DNA of 64,000 nt, taken from assembly GCA_963827065.1 (NCBI GenBank), contig CAWGZM010000001.1, forward strand, positions 62,001 through 126,000, given 5' to 3'. A program made the translations under genes and the position numbers. The DNA is from JACVRW01 sp963827065 (GTDB lineage Bacteria; Actinomycetota; Thermoleophilia; Solirubrobacterales; Thermoleophilaceae). Positions within the stretch are counted from its first letter, which is position 1. Each line of letters opens with the position of its first letter. The notes beneath the pieces were generated by a model that saw nothing but the letters and a program-made list of their open reading frames with translations, searched no databases and was not told where the DNA came from. Below, piece by piece: positions 27,585 to 36,563 of the stretch.

Positions 27585-27782
27585 ATGAGCCAGCATGCCC
27601 TCGGCTTCGACGTCGGCCTCTCGGGAGTGCGCGCCGCCGTCGTACGCGACGACGCGGCCCTCGTCGCCAGCGCGCGCCGTTCGCATCAGCGGGCGCGTCA
27701 GTGCGATGGCATCGCGGAGCACGATCCGGCCGCCATCACCCGCCACTGGGCCAGCACGCAGCCACAGGAGGTCAGTGGCTAG
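27585..27782 (+). pseudogene. FGGY carbohydrate kinase, N-terminal fragment
   Basis: Sixty-five codons from ATG 27585. ALGFDVGLSGVRAAVVRDDA, ALVASARRSH and GIAEHDPAA match the phosphate-1 loop and following strand of FGGY sugar kinases (xylulokinase type); the frame then runs into unrelated sequence and stops. More than 400 residues are missing. Together with the hydrolase fragment immediately upstream this suggests deletions that left only gene starts. Confidence 0.6.
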
Positions 27783-28042
27783 CCGAGGTTTCGTTCTCAA
27801 AGGGTCTGCGGCTGGTGGGCCTGCTCGCCACACGACCAGGAGCATGCGCGTGAGCTCGAGAGCAAATCCAGGCCCACATCAAGCCGACAGTCCGCGGACC
27901 CATACGGCTCGGAGCCGGTAGCAGCAGACTGAGCGGCGTGGCGGAAACGGTTCTGTGGACGACGTATCAACGGTCCGTCGAGGCCCGCCGCCGGGACGCA
28001 GTCCTCGACGCCCCAGGAGGCGGGGTGCGCCGAGGTCGCGGC
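27783..28042. other. Intergenic, no intact gene
   Basis: About 260 bases between the kinase fragment and the NTF2-like gene. No coherent protein similarity on either strand and no clear hairpin. Confidence 0.35.
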
Positions 28043-28435
28043 TCAGTGCGCCGGGGGCTCCCCGCCGGTGTGGGCGAATGTCTTGTTCACGATCTTCCAC
28101 TCGCCGTCGAAGCACGACAGTGCGAAGAAGTCAGTGAATGACATCGTTCCCCAGAAGCCTGTCTCCTCGATTGCGGCGGTCGCCGCATCACCTACCTGCT
28201 CAATGGACACGATGCGCGCTTCGTACGTGCCGTCGACATCCGCCGGCTGACCGCTCGCTAGCGCGAAAAACTCCTCGATTGGCAGGTCCATCCGCTGGCC
28301 GGCAAGGCTCCCGTACATCCGGGCATCAGGATGAAAGGCGCGGCGCAGCTGGTCGGCATCGCCTGAGCGCGAACCATCGATGTACGCCTGCACGACCCCC
28401 GCGATCGCGGTCTGGTCAGCACCTGTAACGGTCAT
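28043..28435 (-). CDS. NTF2-like protein (lumazine-binding/SnoaL type)
   Basis: 130 residues. Start ATG 28435 is chosen because AGGGAG lies just upstream and because the family begins here (ADQTAIAGVVQAYIDGSRSGD). Further landmarks: RRAFHPDARMYGSLAG, PIEEFFALA, YEARIVSIEQVGDAATAAIE and FTDFFALSCFDGEWKIVNKT, ending in FAHTGGEP. This is the putative lumazine-binding subgroup of the NTF2 fold. It stands alone; the upstream epoxide hydrolase is divergent, about 250 bases away. Function not known; these proteins often bind small hydrophobic or heterocyclic ligands. Confidence 0.85.
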   Translation of the reverse strand: MTVTGADQTAIAGVVQAYIDGSRSGDADQLRRAFHPDARMYGSLAGQRMDLPIEEFFALASGQPADVDGTYEARIVSIEQVGDAATAAIEETGFWGTMSFTDFFALSCFDGEWKIVNKTFAHTGGEPPAH

Positions 28436-28683
28436 GGGCGCTCCCTTCCAGTGGGTTCGAGCCGACGCTACCCGGGCCACCGCATGAAAGCAACCGATCG
28501 TCCGGCACCGCTGCTTTGCATGGAAGCGGGAAGCAGGGTGCTGGCGCTGTCGGAGTCGACCCGCCCGGCGATCACGGTCAGTCGACGAAGCGCAGACCAG
28601 GGAGGGGGCCAGGGTGCTCACGGGCGCCAGCTGCGGACTGAACGAGGAGGCTTCACGACGTCAGCCAAGCAAGGAGCTACGTT

Positions 28684-29883
28684 ATGTCCGTCTCGGCAGA
28701 AGCAACAGCGATCCGCCCGTTCCAGATCGACGTTCCGGAGGCGAAGCTCGATGAGCTGCGCGGCCGCGTCGACGCGACGCGCTGGCCGTCCAGAGAGCTC
28801 GTCGCAGACCGGTCGCAGGGCGTGCAGCTGGCGACGATGCAGGCGCTCGCGCGGTACTGGACGACCGACTACGACTGGCGCAAGTGCGAGGCGCGACTCA
28901 ACGCGCTGCCGCAGTTCATGACCGAGATCGACGGGGTCGAGATCCATTTCATCCACGTCAGGTCGCGGCATGAGAACGCGTTGCCGCTGATCATGACGCA
29001 TGGCTGGCCCGGTTCGGTCATCGAGCTGCTGGAGACCGTCGGCCCGCTGACCGACCCGACCGCTCACGGCGGCACCCCCGAGGACGCATTCCACCTGGTG
29101 CTGCCGTCACTGCCCGGTTACGGGTTCTCCGGCGAGCCGACCGAGCTCGGCTGGGACGCCAGCCGCACCGCACGCGCGTGGGCGGAGCTGATGCACCGCC
29201 TCGGCTACACCCGCTACGTCGCCCAGGGCGGCGACGTGGGTGCCCTCGTCACGGACCTGATGGGCCGCCAGGCGGTCGAGGGTTTGGTCGGCTACCACCT
29301 GAACCTGCTCACGGCGGTGCTCGCAATCGGCGATCAACTGCCCAAGGAATCCGAACAGGAACGCGCAGCGGCCGAGGCGGTCGCCACGTTCAGGGAGGAC
29401 GGCTTCGGCTACTTCCTCGAGATGGCAACGCGGCCGCAGACGATCAGCTACGCCCTGCTGGATTCACCCGTCGCGCTGGCGGCCTGGTTGCTCGACCACG
29501 ACACGGACAGCTACTACAAGATCTCCCGCGCGTTCGTCGACGGCGAGCCCGTGGGCAATCTCACCCGGGACAGCATCGTCGACAACATCACGCTGTACTG
29601 GCTGACCGGCACCGGCGCCTCGGCCGCCCGATCGTACTGGGAGGACGGACGAGCGCTGGCCGCAGCGCTTGCGAGCGGCCAGCCTCCCCCTGCGGTCTCG
29701 GTTCCGGTCGGCTTCACGACGTTCCCCGGCGAGATCTGGGCCACCCCGCGCACCTGGGTCGAGACGGTCTACCCCAGCCTCACGTACTTCAACGAGGTCG
29801 ACCGCGGCGGCCACTTCGCCGCCTGGGAAGAGCCCGAACTCTTCGCCGGCGAGGTTCGCGCGGCGTTCCGGTCGCTCCACTAG
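28684..29883 (+). CDS. Epoxide hydrolase (EHN domain alpha/beta hydrolase)
   Basis: 399 residues from ATG 28684 with AAGGAG at 28671-28676. The N-terminal EHN domain (IRPFQIDVPEAKLDELRGRV, LARYWTTDYDWRKCEARLNA) precedes the hydrolase core: HGWPGSV oxyanion motif, LPGYGFSG, nucleophile Asp in QGGDVGALV, and the base His in DRGGHFAAWEEPE. A lid tyrosine is present in TLYWLTG. These are all the residues of microsomal-type epoxide hydrolases, which open epoxides to diols. Length is typical. No operon partner; it may detoxify epoxides or serve catabolism. Confidence 0.9.
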   Translation: MSVSAEATAIRPFQIDVPEAKLDELRGRVDATRWPSRELVADRSQGVQLATMQALARYWTTDYDWRKCEARLNALPQFMTEIDGVEIHFIHVRSRHENALPLIMTHGWPGSVIELLETVGPLTDPTAHGGTPEDAFHLVLPSLPGYGFSGEPTELGWDASRTARAWAELMHRLGYTRYVAQGGDVGALVTDLMGRQAVEGLVGYHLNLLTAVLAIGDQLPKESEQERAAAEAVATFREDGFGYFLEMATRPQTISYALLDSPVALAAWLLDHDTDSYYKISRAFVDGEPVGNLTRDSIVDNITLYWLTGTGASAARSYWEDGRALAAALASGQPPPAVSVPVGFTTFPGEIWATPRTWVETVYPSLTYFNEVDRGGHFAAWEEPELFAGEVRAAFRSLH

Positions 29884-30494
29884 GTGACCACGCCCGAGTG
29901 TCCGGCCCCTGGCGTCGCTTGGCGAGTCGTAGATCCGCCCGGTCACTGCTGCGTTGACGAAAAGCACTGGCCGCGGGCCATGGCTCCTCGCGGTCGACCA
30001 GACGTCCTCTAGAGGAAACCGTTACGCCGCCGGCTTTCCGGTAGGAGTGTCTGCGAACGGGCTCCCCTCGAGCCCGGGTCATTGACCACCTAGGAGGCGG
30101 ACCTCGGCGACGTGGTCGAGGAGTCGGAGCCATGGGTCCGCGTCCAAGCGCGGGACCGCAAGACCGGTGAGTTCTACGAGATGACGTTGCCGGCGTCGGT
30201 CGTGCAGCGCATGCTTGAGGTCGGGCGCGACGACGATGCGGCGTAAGCGAGTCGTCCCGTGTGTGGTCGTGGCCCGCGCCCGTATGCGAGCCCGCGAGCA
30301 ATGCGTTGCTACGCAAGTTCGAGGCGGGGACTGACCGTCAACGGCAGCGGATCGTTGCGGACCGGCTACTTCACCAAGTCGAGAGACTTCGACAACGTCT
30401 ACATGGTTGCCGCCGAGGTCCAAGGTCCGCGCGCGTGGCCGATATCCTCACGACTCCGGCAGCACGGCGATCTCGAGCGAGTCGTTTGAGCTCA
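29884..30494. other. Intergenic stretch of about 600 bases
   Basis: Apart from one short possible frame at 30110-30246, nothing is recognisable. No clear terminator follows the epoxide hydrolase; the last 100 bases should hold the promoter of the VOC gene. Confidence 0.35.
30110..30246 (+). CDS. Possible small protein or gene remnant
   Basis: Forty-four codons from GTG 30110 ending in TAA: VRVQARDRKTGEFYEMTLPA SVVQRML and a short acidic tail. The composition looks like a genuine C-terminus of a small basic domain. A TAGGAGG lies 14-20 bases upstream, rather far. No family recognised; it could be the surviving end of a larger gene. Confidence 0.25.
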
Positions 30495-30959
30495 ATGGAC
30501 GGCCATCGGCCCGGCGTCACCAACTTCGTCCACGTCGGTCTTGTCGTCGAGGACCTCGACGAGACAGTCCGGTTTCTTGCGCTGCTCGGCTTCGACTGCA
30601 GCGAGCCCGGGGTGTTCAGCGGCGAGTGGATCGATCAGATCATCGGTCTCGACAACGTGACGGTCGAGACCGTGATGGCTCGCGCCCCCGACGGCAGCGA
30701 CATGTTCGAGGTGGTGCGCTTCCACTCACCTTCCGCCGGCGCTCAAGAGCCGGCCCCGGCCGCGAACCGTCCTGGGCTCCGGCACGTCGCCTTCAAGGTC
30801 GACGACGTGCGCGGCGTCGTCGACCGCGTCCGAGGGGCCGGCTGGGAAACGGTCGGGGAGATCGTCGACTTCGAGAACACGTTCCTCCTCTGCTACCTCC
30901 GCGGACCCGAAGGCCTGATCGTCGAACTCACCGAGCGGCTCGACGGCGCGCCCGGCTGA
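30495..30959 (+). CDS. VOC family (glyoxalase-like) protein
   Basis: 154 residues from ATG 30495. NFVHVGLVVEDLDETVRFLA and LGFDCSEPGVF form the first module, LRHVAFKVDDVRGVVDRVRG and LLCYLRGPEGLIVELTERLD the second. Metal ligands His (FVHVGL), Glu (MFEVVRF), His (LRHVAF) and Glu (LIVELTE) are all in place, so it can be an active metal enzyme such as a methylmalonyl-CoA epimerase-like or lactoylglutathione lyase-like protein. Substrate unknown; no operon partners. Confidence 0.85.
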   Translation: MDGHRPGVTNFVHVGLVVEDLDETVRFLALLGFDCSEPGVFSGEWIDQIIGLDNVTVETVMARAPDGSDMFEVVRFHSPSAGAQEPAPAANRPGLRHVAFKVDDVRGVVDRVRGAGWETVGEIVDFENTFLLCYLRGPEGLIVELTERLDGAPG

Positions 30960-31165
30960 ACGGCCAGACTGAACCGCCCCGTGGTTTGAGGGAGGCGGCG
31001 GTTAGTGGCTGGGCGCGGCCGACCGCATCTCTGCATCGAGAACCTGTCGGCACCCCGTCGGCTGGCACCGAGCGTCGTTTCGGCGAGCCACCAATCGTCT
31101 GGGCGCAAAACGCAGCGGCCGCAATCGCTTCGCACACGCTGGCGCTTTCCATGCAAGACGAGTGA

Positions 31166-31238
31166 TGCCCCGGGCAGGATTCGAACCTGCGACCCGCGGC
31201 TTAGAAGGCCGCCGCTCTGTCCACTGAGCTACCGGGGC
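31166..31238 (-). tRNA. tRNA-Arg (TCT)
   Basis: Minus-strand cloverleaf: acceptor GCCCCGG with CCGGGGC plus discriminator A, D-arm TAGCTCAGTGGACAGAGC, anticodon stem-loop GCGGC-CTTCTAA-GCCGC with anticodon TCT, T-arm GCAGGTTCGAATCCTGC. 73 bases, CCA not encoded. It follows the small membrane gene and tRNA-Pro on the same strand. Confidence 0.95.
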
Positions 31239-31295
31239 GGGTACCGCGCAAAGCCTAGGCCCGGCACCGGTCCTTGACGAGGGGCCCGGCGGGCA

Positions 31296-31754
31296 TCAGC
31301 GACCCCCGCCGCCGCCGATCGAGGAGCCCGAGAGGAAGAAGAACCAGACCTCGAACACGATCGCCGCCAGGATCACGCTGGCGACGACGATCTTCTCGGC
31401 CCCCGAGATGCGCGCCGCGGCACGGTTGTACTCCGGGCGCTCGCCGCGCATGCTGCGCAGCCAGGGGGCGTGGGTTCGCACGGTCGGCTGTGTGCCGGTC
31501 GCCTCCTGGTACGCGTGCGTGGTCAGCTTGAGCAACTGGTAGAGCCCCCAGCTGAACGCGATGAGGCAGACGATCACCGCCACGAAGGCGCCCATCGAGG
31601 GCTGGCTCTCCTCGCCCTGGATGCGCGATCCGATCCACAACGCGAGCAGTGGGCTGCCGGTCCAGACGTTCAGCACCAGGAAGGCCATCAGGGCTGCGAG
31701 GAGGATGGGCTTCAGGCGCCCGCCGGGGCGGTCGCCGGCGTGGGTCTCTGCCAT
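31296..31754 (-). CDS. Small membrane protein between two tRNA genes
   Basis: 152 residues from ATG 31754. Membrane helices: ILLAALMAFLVLNVWTGSPL, AFVAVIVCLIAFSWGLYQLL and IVVASVILAAIVFEVWFFFL, with a basic loop between the second and third, and a glycine-rich end SSIGGGGGR. No family recognised. The only usable ATG lies five bases after the 3' end of tRNA-Pro on the same strand and has no Shine-Dalgarno sequence, so its mRNA may be made by tRNA processing. Cys and charged residues do not suggest an enzyme. Confidence 0.7.
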   Translation of the reverse strand: MAETHAGDRPGGRLKPILLAALMAFLVLNVWTGSPLLALWIGSRIQGEESQPSMGAFVAVIVCLIAFSWGLYQLLKLTTHAYQEATGTQPTVRTHAPWLRSMRGERPEYNRAAARISGAEKIVVASVILAAIVFEVWFFFLSGSSIGGGGGR

Positions 31755-31759
31755 GAGTA

Positions 31760-31833
31760 TCGGGGTGCCCGGATTTGAACCGGGAACCTCGGCCACCCAA
31801 AGGCCGCGCGCTACCAGGTTGCGCCACACCCCG
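31760..31833 (-). tRNA. tRNA-Pro (TGG)
   Basis: Minus-strand cloverleaf: acceptor CGGGGTG with CACCCCG plus discriminator A, D-arm TGGCGCAACCTGGTAGCGC, anticodon stem-loop with TTTGGG (anticodon TGG), T-arm CCCGGTTCAAATCCGGG. 74 bases, CCA not encoded. The next gene starts five bases beyond its end. Confidence 0.95.
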
Positions 31834-31899
31834 TCGTCCGGCGAGTCTAACCACGGCTTCGGGCCGCCGGCGCAGCGTCGGGTACTGTGGCGCGTCGCG

Positions 31900-33171
31900 A
31901 TGGCCGACGTCCAGCCGCTCAGGAGCATCCGCTACGAGCCCTCCGTCGCGGGCCCGCTCGAGGACGTGATCGCACCTCCCTACGACGTGATCGACGACGA
32001 GCTGCGGACCGAGCTCGTCGCCCGCAGCCCGCGCAACGTGGTCGAGATCGACCTGCCCGAGCCGCCGCCGGGTGGCGGTGACCGCTACGAGCACGCCGCG
32101 GCCACGATGCGCGACTGGCTCGAGCAGGGCGTCCTCGTGATCGAGGAGGAGCCGGCGCTCTGGGCGCTTCGCCAGGAGTACACGGGCCCGGACGGCTCGG
32201 CGCGCACGCGGAACGGCCTCTTCGCGCGCGTGCGCGTAGAGGACTACGGGCCGGGCAGGATCCGTCCGCACGAGCGAACCCACCCCGGCCCCAAGGAGGA
32301 CCGCCTCCGGCTCACCCGGGCCACGCGCGCGAACCTGTCCCCCATCTTCAGCCTCTTCGCCGACCAGGACGGCGCCGCCGCGACGGCGCTCGAGCGGGCG
32401 ACCGTGGGCGAGCCGTTCGCCTCCGCGGCGGACCACGAGGGCACCCGCAACACCCTCTGGCGCGTGGGCGGCGCTGAGGAGATCGCCTCGTTCCAGGACA
32501 CGCTGGCCGGGGCCGAGCTCCTGATCGCCGACGGCCACCACCGCTACGAGACCGCGCGCGTGTACGCCGACGAGATCGGCGGCGAGGGCGATCACCGCTA
32601 CGTGCTGATGCTGCTCTGCTCGCTCTTCGACCCGGGACTGCTCGTCTTCCCCACGCACCGCCTGCTCACCGGCCTGAAGGACGACCGCGAGAAGCAGGAG
32701 GCGATCCGCGACACGCTGATGCGCGACTTCGAGGTCGAGCCGCTTCCCGCCGCATCGGAGCTCGAGCCGCACGATGACGACCGGATCGCGTTCGGCTACA
32801 TGGACAGCTTCCACCGCAAGCCGTACAGGGTGACTTTGAAAGACCAGTCGATCGCCGACGAGGCGCTGGCCGGGATGCCCGGCCCGTACCGCCGGCTCGA
32901 CACCGCGGTGCTCGAGGAGCTCGTGCTGCGCGGCGCGCTCGGGATGTCCGAGGACGACATCTCGCACCTGCGCGGGCTCGACTATTCGAAGAGCCTCGAG
33001 GACGCGGTCGAGCGCGTCGAGTCGGGCACAGCGGATGCGGGCTTCTTCATGCGCGCCACGCCCGTCGAGCAGGTTCGCGAGGTCGCGGAGACGGGCGAGT
33101 CGATGCCACCGAAGTCGACCTACTTCTATCCCAAGGTCCCCACAGGGCTGGTCTTTAGTCCATTGGCCTGA
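31900..33171 (+). CDS. DUF1015 family protein
   Basis: 423 residues from ATG 31900, which begins the conserved opening DVQPLRSIRYEP and IAPPYDVIDDEL. Further DUF1015 landmarks are RSPRNVVEIDLPEP, IRPHERTHPGPKEDRLRLTR ATRANLSPIF, LLIADGHHRYETA and VFPTHRLL. The protein is cytoplasmic and of normal family length (about 400-430). DUF1015 proteins occur widely and have been linked to serine or phosphosugar metabolism (a SerK-like kinase in archaea belongs nearby), with the HERT and GHHRYET motifs forming the presumed active site; the exact reaction here is not known. Single gene, divergent from tRNA-Pro. Confidence 0.9.
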   Translation: MADVQPLRSIRYEPSVAGPLEDVIAPPYDVIDDELRTELVARSPRNVVEIDLPEPPPGGGDRYEHAAATMRDWLEQGVLVIEEEPALWALRQEYTGPDGSARTRNGLFARVRVEDYGPGRIRPHERTHPGPKEDRLRLTRATRANLSPIFSLFADQDGAAATALERATVGEPFASAADHEGTRNTLWRVGGAEEIASFQDTLAGAELLIADGHHRYETARVYADEIGGEGDHRYVLMLLCSLFDPGLLVFPTHRLLTGLKDDREKQEAIRDTLMRDFEVEPLPAASELEPHDDDRIAFGYMDSFHRKPYRVTLKDQSIADEALAGMPGPYRRLDTAVLEELVLRGALGMSEDDISHLRGLDYSKSLEDAVERVESGTADAGFFMRATPVEQVREVAETGESMPPKSTYFYPKVPTGLVFSPLA

Positions 33172-33203
33172 CTGCCCGCGCCGGGTTACGCTGTAAGCCG
33201 AGC

Positions 33204-33965
33204 ATGACGCCCAGGACTCGCGCAACCCGCCAGCTCGCCACACCGACGCTGGGATACACGAGCGTCGCCGCCGGCGAGCCGCTCGACGGACCGGCCATCG
33301 AGAAGCAGCGTCTCGCCATCGAGGACGCGTGCAAGCGGCTCAACCTACGGCTCGTCGATGTCGTCCGGGATCACCGAGCGAACGGAGGGGACGACCCGGG
33401 CCAGCCGGGACTCCAGAAGGTGCTCGATCGGCTCGACTCCGGGGAGGCGTCCTGCTTGATCGTGAGCGATCTCGAATGCCTTACGCGGAGGACCGCGCGG
33501 CTAGAGAAGGTGCTCGATCGGCTCGAGCGGGACAAGACAAGGCTGGTCGCGCTTGATGTCGGGCTGGACTCCGCCTCCGAGACCGGCCGCCTGGCGGTCA
33601 CGCCGCTCGTCGTGACGCCGCCGGCCGAGCCTGAGCCCGAGGCTGCGCCGCCGGAATGGGAGCGCCCGCCCGCGACGGTCACGGAGATCGACCGCAGGCG
33701 TCCCTCGGAGCGCACCCGCACGGGACGCGCTGCGGCACGCCGTTCCCTCGGCACAGCCGCCGCGTCGGGACGGGACTGGGAGACGATCCGCGCGCGCATC
33801 GCGAGCATGCGCGCGGACGGAATGACGCTGCAGGCGATCGCGGACACCCTGAACGAGGAGGGCGTTCCGACGCTCCGCGGCGGGGCGAAGTGGCGCCCGT
33901 CGAGCGTCCAGACGGCGACCGGCTACCGCCGCCCCAGCCGCTCCACGGCACCCAAGCGCACCTAA
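33204..33965 (+). CDS. Serine-recombinase-like protein without the catalytic serine
   Basis: 253 residues from ATG 33204. The resolvase fold is visible: LGYTSVAAGE, IEKQRLAIEDACKRLNLRLV, GLQKVLDRLDSGEASCLIVS, TRLVALDVGLDSASETGRLA. A proline/arginine-rich linker follows, and the end carries a recombinase helix-turn-helix: IASMRADGMTLQAIADTLNE and VPTLRGGAKWRPSSVQ. In active enzymes the start reads Y-x-R-V-S-T; here it is Y-T-S-V-A-A, so both the arginine and the nucleophilic serine are changed, and the 'LDRLSR' motif is LECLTRR. It is probably not a recombinase but a DNA-binding relative. No inverted repeats or cargo around it. Confidence 0.8.
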   Translation: MTPRTRATRQLATPTLGYTSVAAGEPLDGPAIEKQRLAIEDACKRLNLRLVDVVRDHRANGGDDPGQPGLQKVLDRLDSGEASCLIVSDLECLTRRTARLEKVLDRLERDKTRLVALDVGLDSASETGRLAVTPLVVTPPAEPEPEAAPPEWERPPATVTEIDRRRPSERTRTGRAAARRSLGTAAASGRDWETIRARIASMRADGMTLQAIADTLNEEGVPTLRGGAKWRPSSVQTATGYRRPSRSTAPKRT

Positions 33966-34097
33966 CGATCGCCGCGAAAGGCCGGTAGTTGGGCGCGTCC
34001 AAACGTGTCCTTTCGTGCACCCGCGCGAGAAATTGCACGGTTTCCAAGCGTTATTCCGCTGGATGGATGAACCTTGGCTCTTGGGGGGTCGCCCCGA

Positions 34098-36563
34098 ATG
34101 ATTCGCCGTTTCATGGCGAAGTGGAAGCCCTGGAGAGCGGCAGGGCCACTCGCCGTGGTCGCGGTCGGGCTGGTGATTGCTCAGGTCGTGCTGGCGGAGC
34201 CGCCCAGCGTGAGCTTCACGGTCTCGGACGATGTGCCGGAGATCGACCAGTCGGTGAACTTCACCTCGAGCGTCTCCGACGATGATCCCGACGACACCCA
34301 TACGTACTCCTGGAACTTCGGGGACGGCGCAACGAGCACCAGCGAGAACCCCTCTCACGCCTACGAGACCGCCGGGATCAAGTCGGTCACGCTCACGGTC
34401 ACCGATGCCGCGGGTGAAACGGACGCCCTAACGGCGCAGGTGCGTGTGAACGCCCCGCCGAGCCCGTCCTTCGCCTTCGGTCCCTCCAACCCGAACCCCA
34501 ACCAGCCCGTCACGTTCACCTCGAGCTCGAGTGACCCAGAGGGGGCTGTGCTGCTCGCCTGGGACCTCGACGACGACGGCGCTTTCGACGACGGCAGCGA
34601 TCCCGTGGAGACCTCGAGCTTCCAGACCGGCGGAAACCACACGGTCGAGCTGCGGGTGACCGACAACGATGGTGTCCAGAGAACGACCTCCCAGACCGTC
34701 TCGGTCTTCAACAACACGCCGCCGGTCGCGAGCTTCACAGCTCTTGGAACAAACCCGGCCACGCCTGCCGTTCCGGACGTGGGGGAAACCATCAACCTCA
34801 CGTCGACCTCCACCGATTCCGACGGCACGATCATCGATTGGGATTGGGACCTCGACAACGACGGCCAATTCGACGACGGCAGTGGGCCCACGATTCAGCG
34901 GCAGGGATACCCAACAAACGGTCAGAAGACGGTCGGGCTCCGGGTGCAGGATTCGAGTGGCGGCACTCACAGCACCACTCTGACGTTCCGGGTCAATGCC
35001 CTGCCGACAGCCGCGATCAACATTTCGAACGCCGAGAGGGAGGCAGGCCAAAAGCGGACCGTGCCGCTCGAGGGTCAGGACTTCATCTTTACCTCTGCCG
35101 GCGTGCAGGCGATCCCCGGGGCATCACCCGCACCTGGTTGCCCTGTTCTGACGGGGTCTCCGGCCGGGCCCGCATCGTCCGACCCAGAGGGCGCTCTCAG
35201 TACGTTCGAGTGGGATTTAGACGGTGACGGGCTCTACGGAGCCGAGGACGCCGAACCCACCGGCGCCACCGCTGCATCGCCCTTGACGGGTTATCCCGCC
35301 GGGCCGCGAACCGTCGGGCTGCGAGTCACTGACTCGGATGGCGCCCGAGACACCGAGACCTTGTCGTTCAACGTCAACGCCCCTCCCACCCCTAGCTTCC
35401 TGATCGAGCCGATCACGCCCGTCATCAACGAGACGACGATGTTCTTCTCGACAGCATCTGATCCGAACGATCCGCCGACCTCGCTCACCTACTCGTGGGA
35501 CGTCGACAACGACGGCATCTTCTGCGAGCCGGGTGAGTCAGGCCCGAGTGCGAACCGCACGTTCCCTACGGCCAGCATGAACCCCGGCCACCCCGTGACG
35601 CTGCGGGTCACCGACACGGGCGGGATCACGCGCGCACTGACGCGGTCGGTCGTGGTGCAGAACACCATCCCGAACGGCGCCATCTCGTTCTCTCCCACTG
35701 CGCCGCTGCCGGGGGAGGCGATCATCTTCACCGGATCCGCAACGAGTCCAACTGGCAAGGCCATCGCCACTTTGGAGTGGGACTTTGACTTCGATCGCTC
35801 AGGACAATTCAGCACCGACGCGGTGGGCGCGTCGGTTAGCCACGCCTTCGGCGGTGCGGGCGCGAAATCCATCGCCCTCAGGGTCACTGAGGTGGGCGGG
35901 GGCTTTGCGATCGTTACCGGGACGGTCGTCGTGAACGCCCCACCGAGCGCCGCGCTGCGCGTCTCGTCCGCAAACCCGTTTGTCGGGGAAGCGGTGACCG
36001 TGTCATCCACGGCGGTCGACCCCGACGGGCCGATCGTCAGCCACACCTGGGATCTCGACGGCGACGGGCAGTTCGACGACGCTGCCGGACCGGTGGTGTC
36101 CAAGAGCTATTCCACGGCCGGTCGACGCACGGTCCACCTGCGCGTCACGGACTCCAAGGGCGCCGTCGCGACCGCCTCGGGCGCGATCGACGTCCGCACG
36201 CGACCGGCGGCCGCCTTCTCGGTGTTCAAGGTCCAGCTCGGCGTCGCCTTCGGCGAAACATTCACGGACGTAATACGGCTCAGGGTTCGCGCGCCGGCCG
36301 GAACCATGCTGACCGTGCGATGCAAGGGCAAGGGCAAGGGCTGCCCGAAGCGGGTGGTCAAGAGCCGGAGCAAGGGGCGGCTGATCCGATTCAAGGCGCT
36401 CGAGAGACGGCTCAGGCCTGGGGCGAAGTTGATCGTCACCGGGACCAAGGCCGGGTTCATCGGCGAACAGACGACGTACACGATCCGCGCCGGCAGGGAG
36501 CCCAAGCGCGTTGATCGCTGCCTCATGCCCGGTGCGAAAAAAGCGACGAGGTGCCCAGCATGA
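34098..36563 (+). CDS. Exported protein with seven PKD domains
   Basis: 821 residues from ATG 34098. After a basic start and an export helix (AAGPLAVVAVGLVIAQVVLA) come about seven PKD-type Ig folds, recognisable by the repeated YSWNFGDG / WDLDDDGAFDDG / FEWDLDGDG motifs and the VTLRVTD ends. The last 110 residues are basic with two cysteines (CKGKGKGCPKR) and end KKATRCPA, a tail common in exported proteins of Thermoleophilia. Acidic DxDxDG-like loops may bind calcium. It overlaps the next gene by ATGA and belongs to a three-gene unit with a proline-rich protein and a pseudokinase. Likely surface or adhesion protein. Confidence 0.85.
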   Translation: MIRRFMAKWKPWRAAGPLAVVAVGLVIAQVVLAEPPSVSFTVSDDVPEIDQSVNFTSSVSDDDPDDTHTYSWNFGDGATSTSENPSHAYETAGIKSVTLTVTDAAGETDALTAQVRVNAPPSPSFAFGPSNPNPNQPVTFTSSSSDPEGAVLLAWDLDDDGAFDDGSDPVETSSFQTGGNHTVELRVTDNDGVQRTTSQTVSVFNNTPPVASFTALGTNPATPAVPDVGETINLTSTSTDSDGTIIDWDWDLDNDGQFDDGSGPTIQRQGYPTNGQKTVGLRVQDSSGGTHSTTLTFRVNALPTAAINISNAEREAGQKRTVPLEGQDFIFTSAGVQAIPGASPAPGCPVLTGSPAGPASSDPEGALSTFEWDLDGDGLYGAEDAEPTGATAASPLTGYPAGPRTVGLRVTDSDGARDTETLSFNVNAPPTPSFLIEPITPVINETTMFFSTASDPNDPPTSLTYSWDVDNDGIFCEPGESGPSANRTFPTASMNPGHPVTLRVTDTGGITRALTRSVVVQNTIPNGAISFSPTAPLPGEAIIFTGSATSPTGKAIATLEWDFDFDRSGQFSTDAVGASVSHAFGGAGAKSIALRVTEVGGGFAIVTGTVVVNAPPSAALRVSSANPFVGEAVTVSSTAVDPDGPIVSHTWDLDGDGQFDDAAGPVVSKSYSTAGRRTVHLRVTDSKGAVATASGAIDVRTRPAAAFSVFKVQLGVAFGETFTDVIRLRVRAPAGTMLTVRCKGKGKGCPKRVVKSRSKGRLIRFKALERRLRPGAKLIVTGTKAGFIGEQTTYTIRAGREPKRVDRCLMPGAKKATRCPA

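Noticed and set aside
31255..33243. Minus-strand open frame of 662 codons over the DUF1015 gene and tRNA-Pro
   Set aside because: Shadow frame; it crosses a tRNA gene and a real membrane protein gene.
33966..34097. Possible cyclic-di-GMP or other riboswitch upstream of the PKD gene
   Set aside because: The conserved core of the GEMM motif is missing and no stable aptamer-like fold was apparent.
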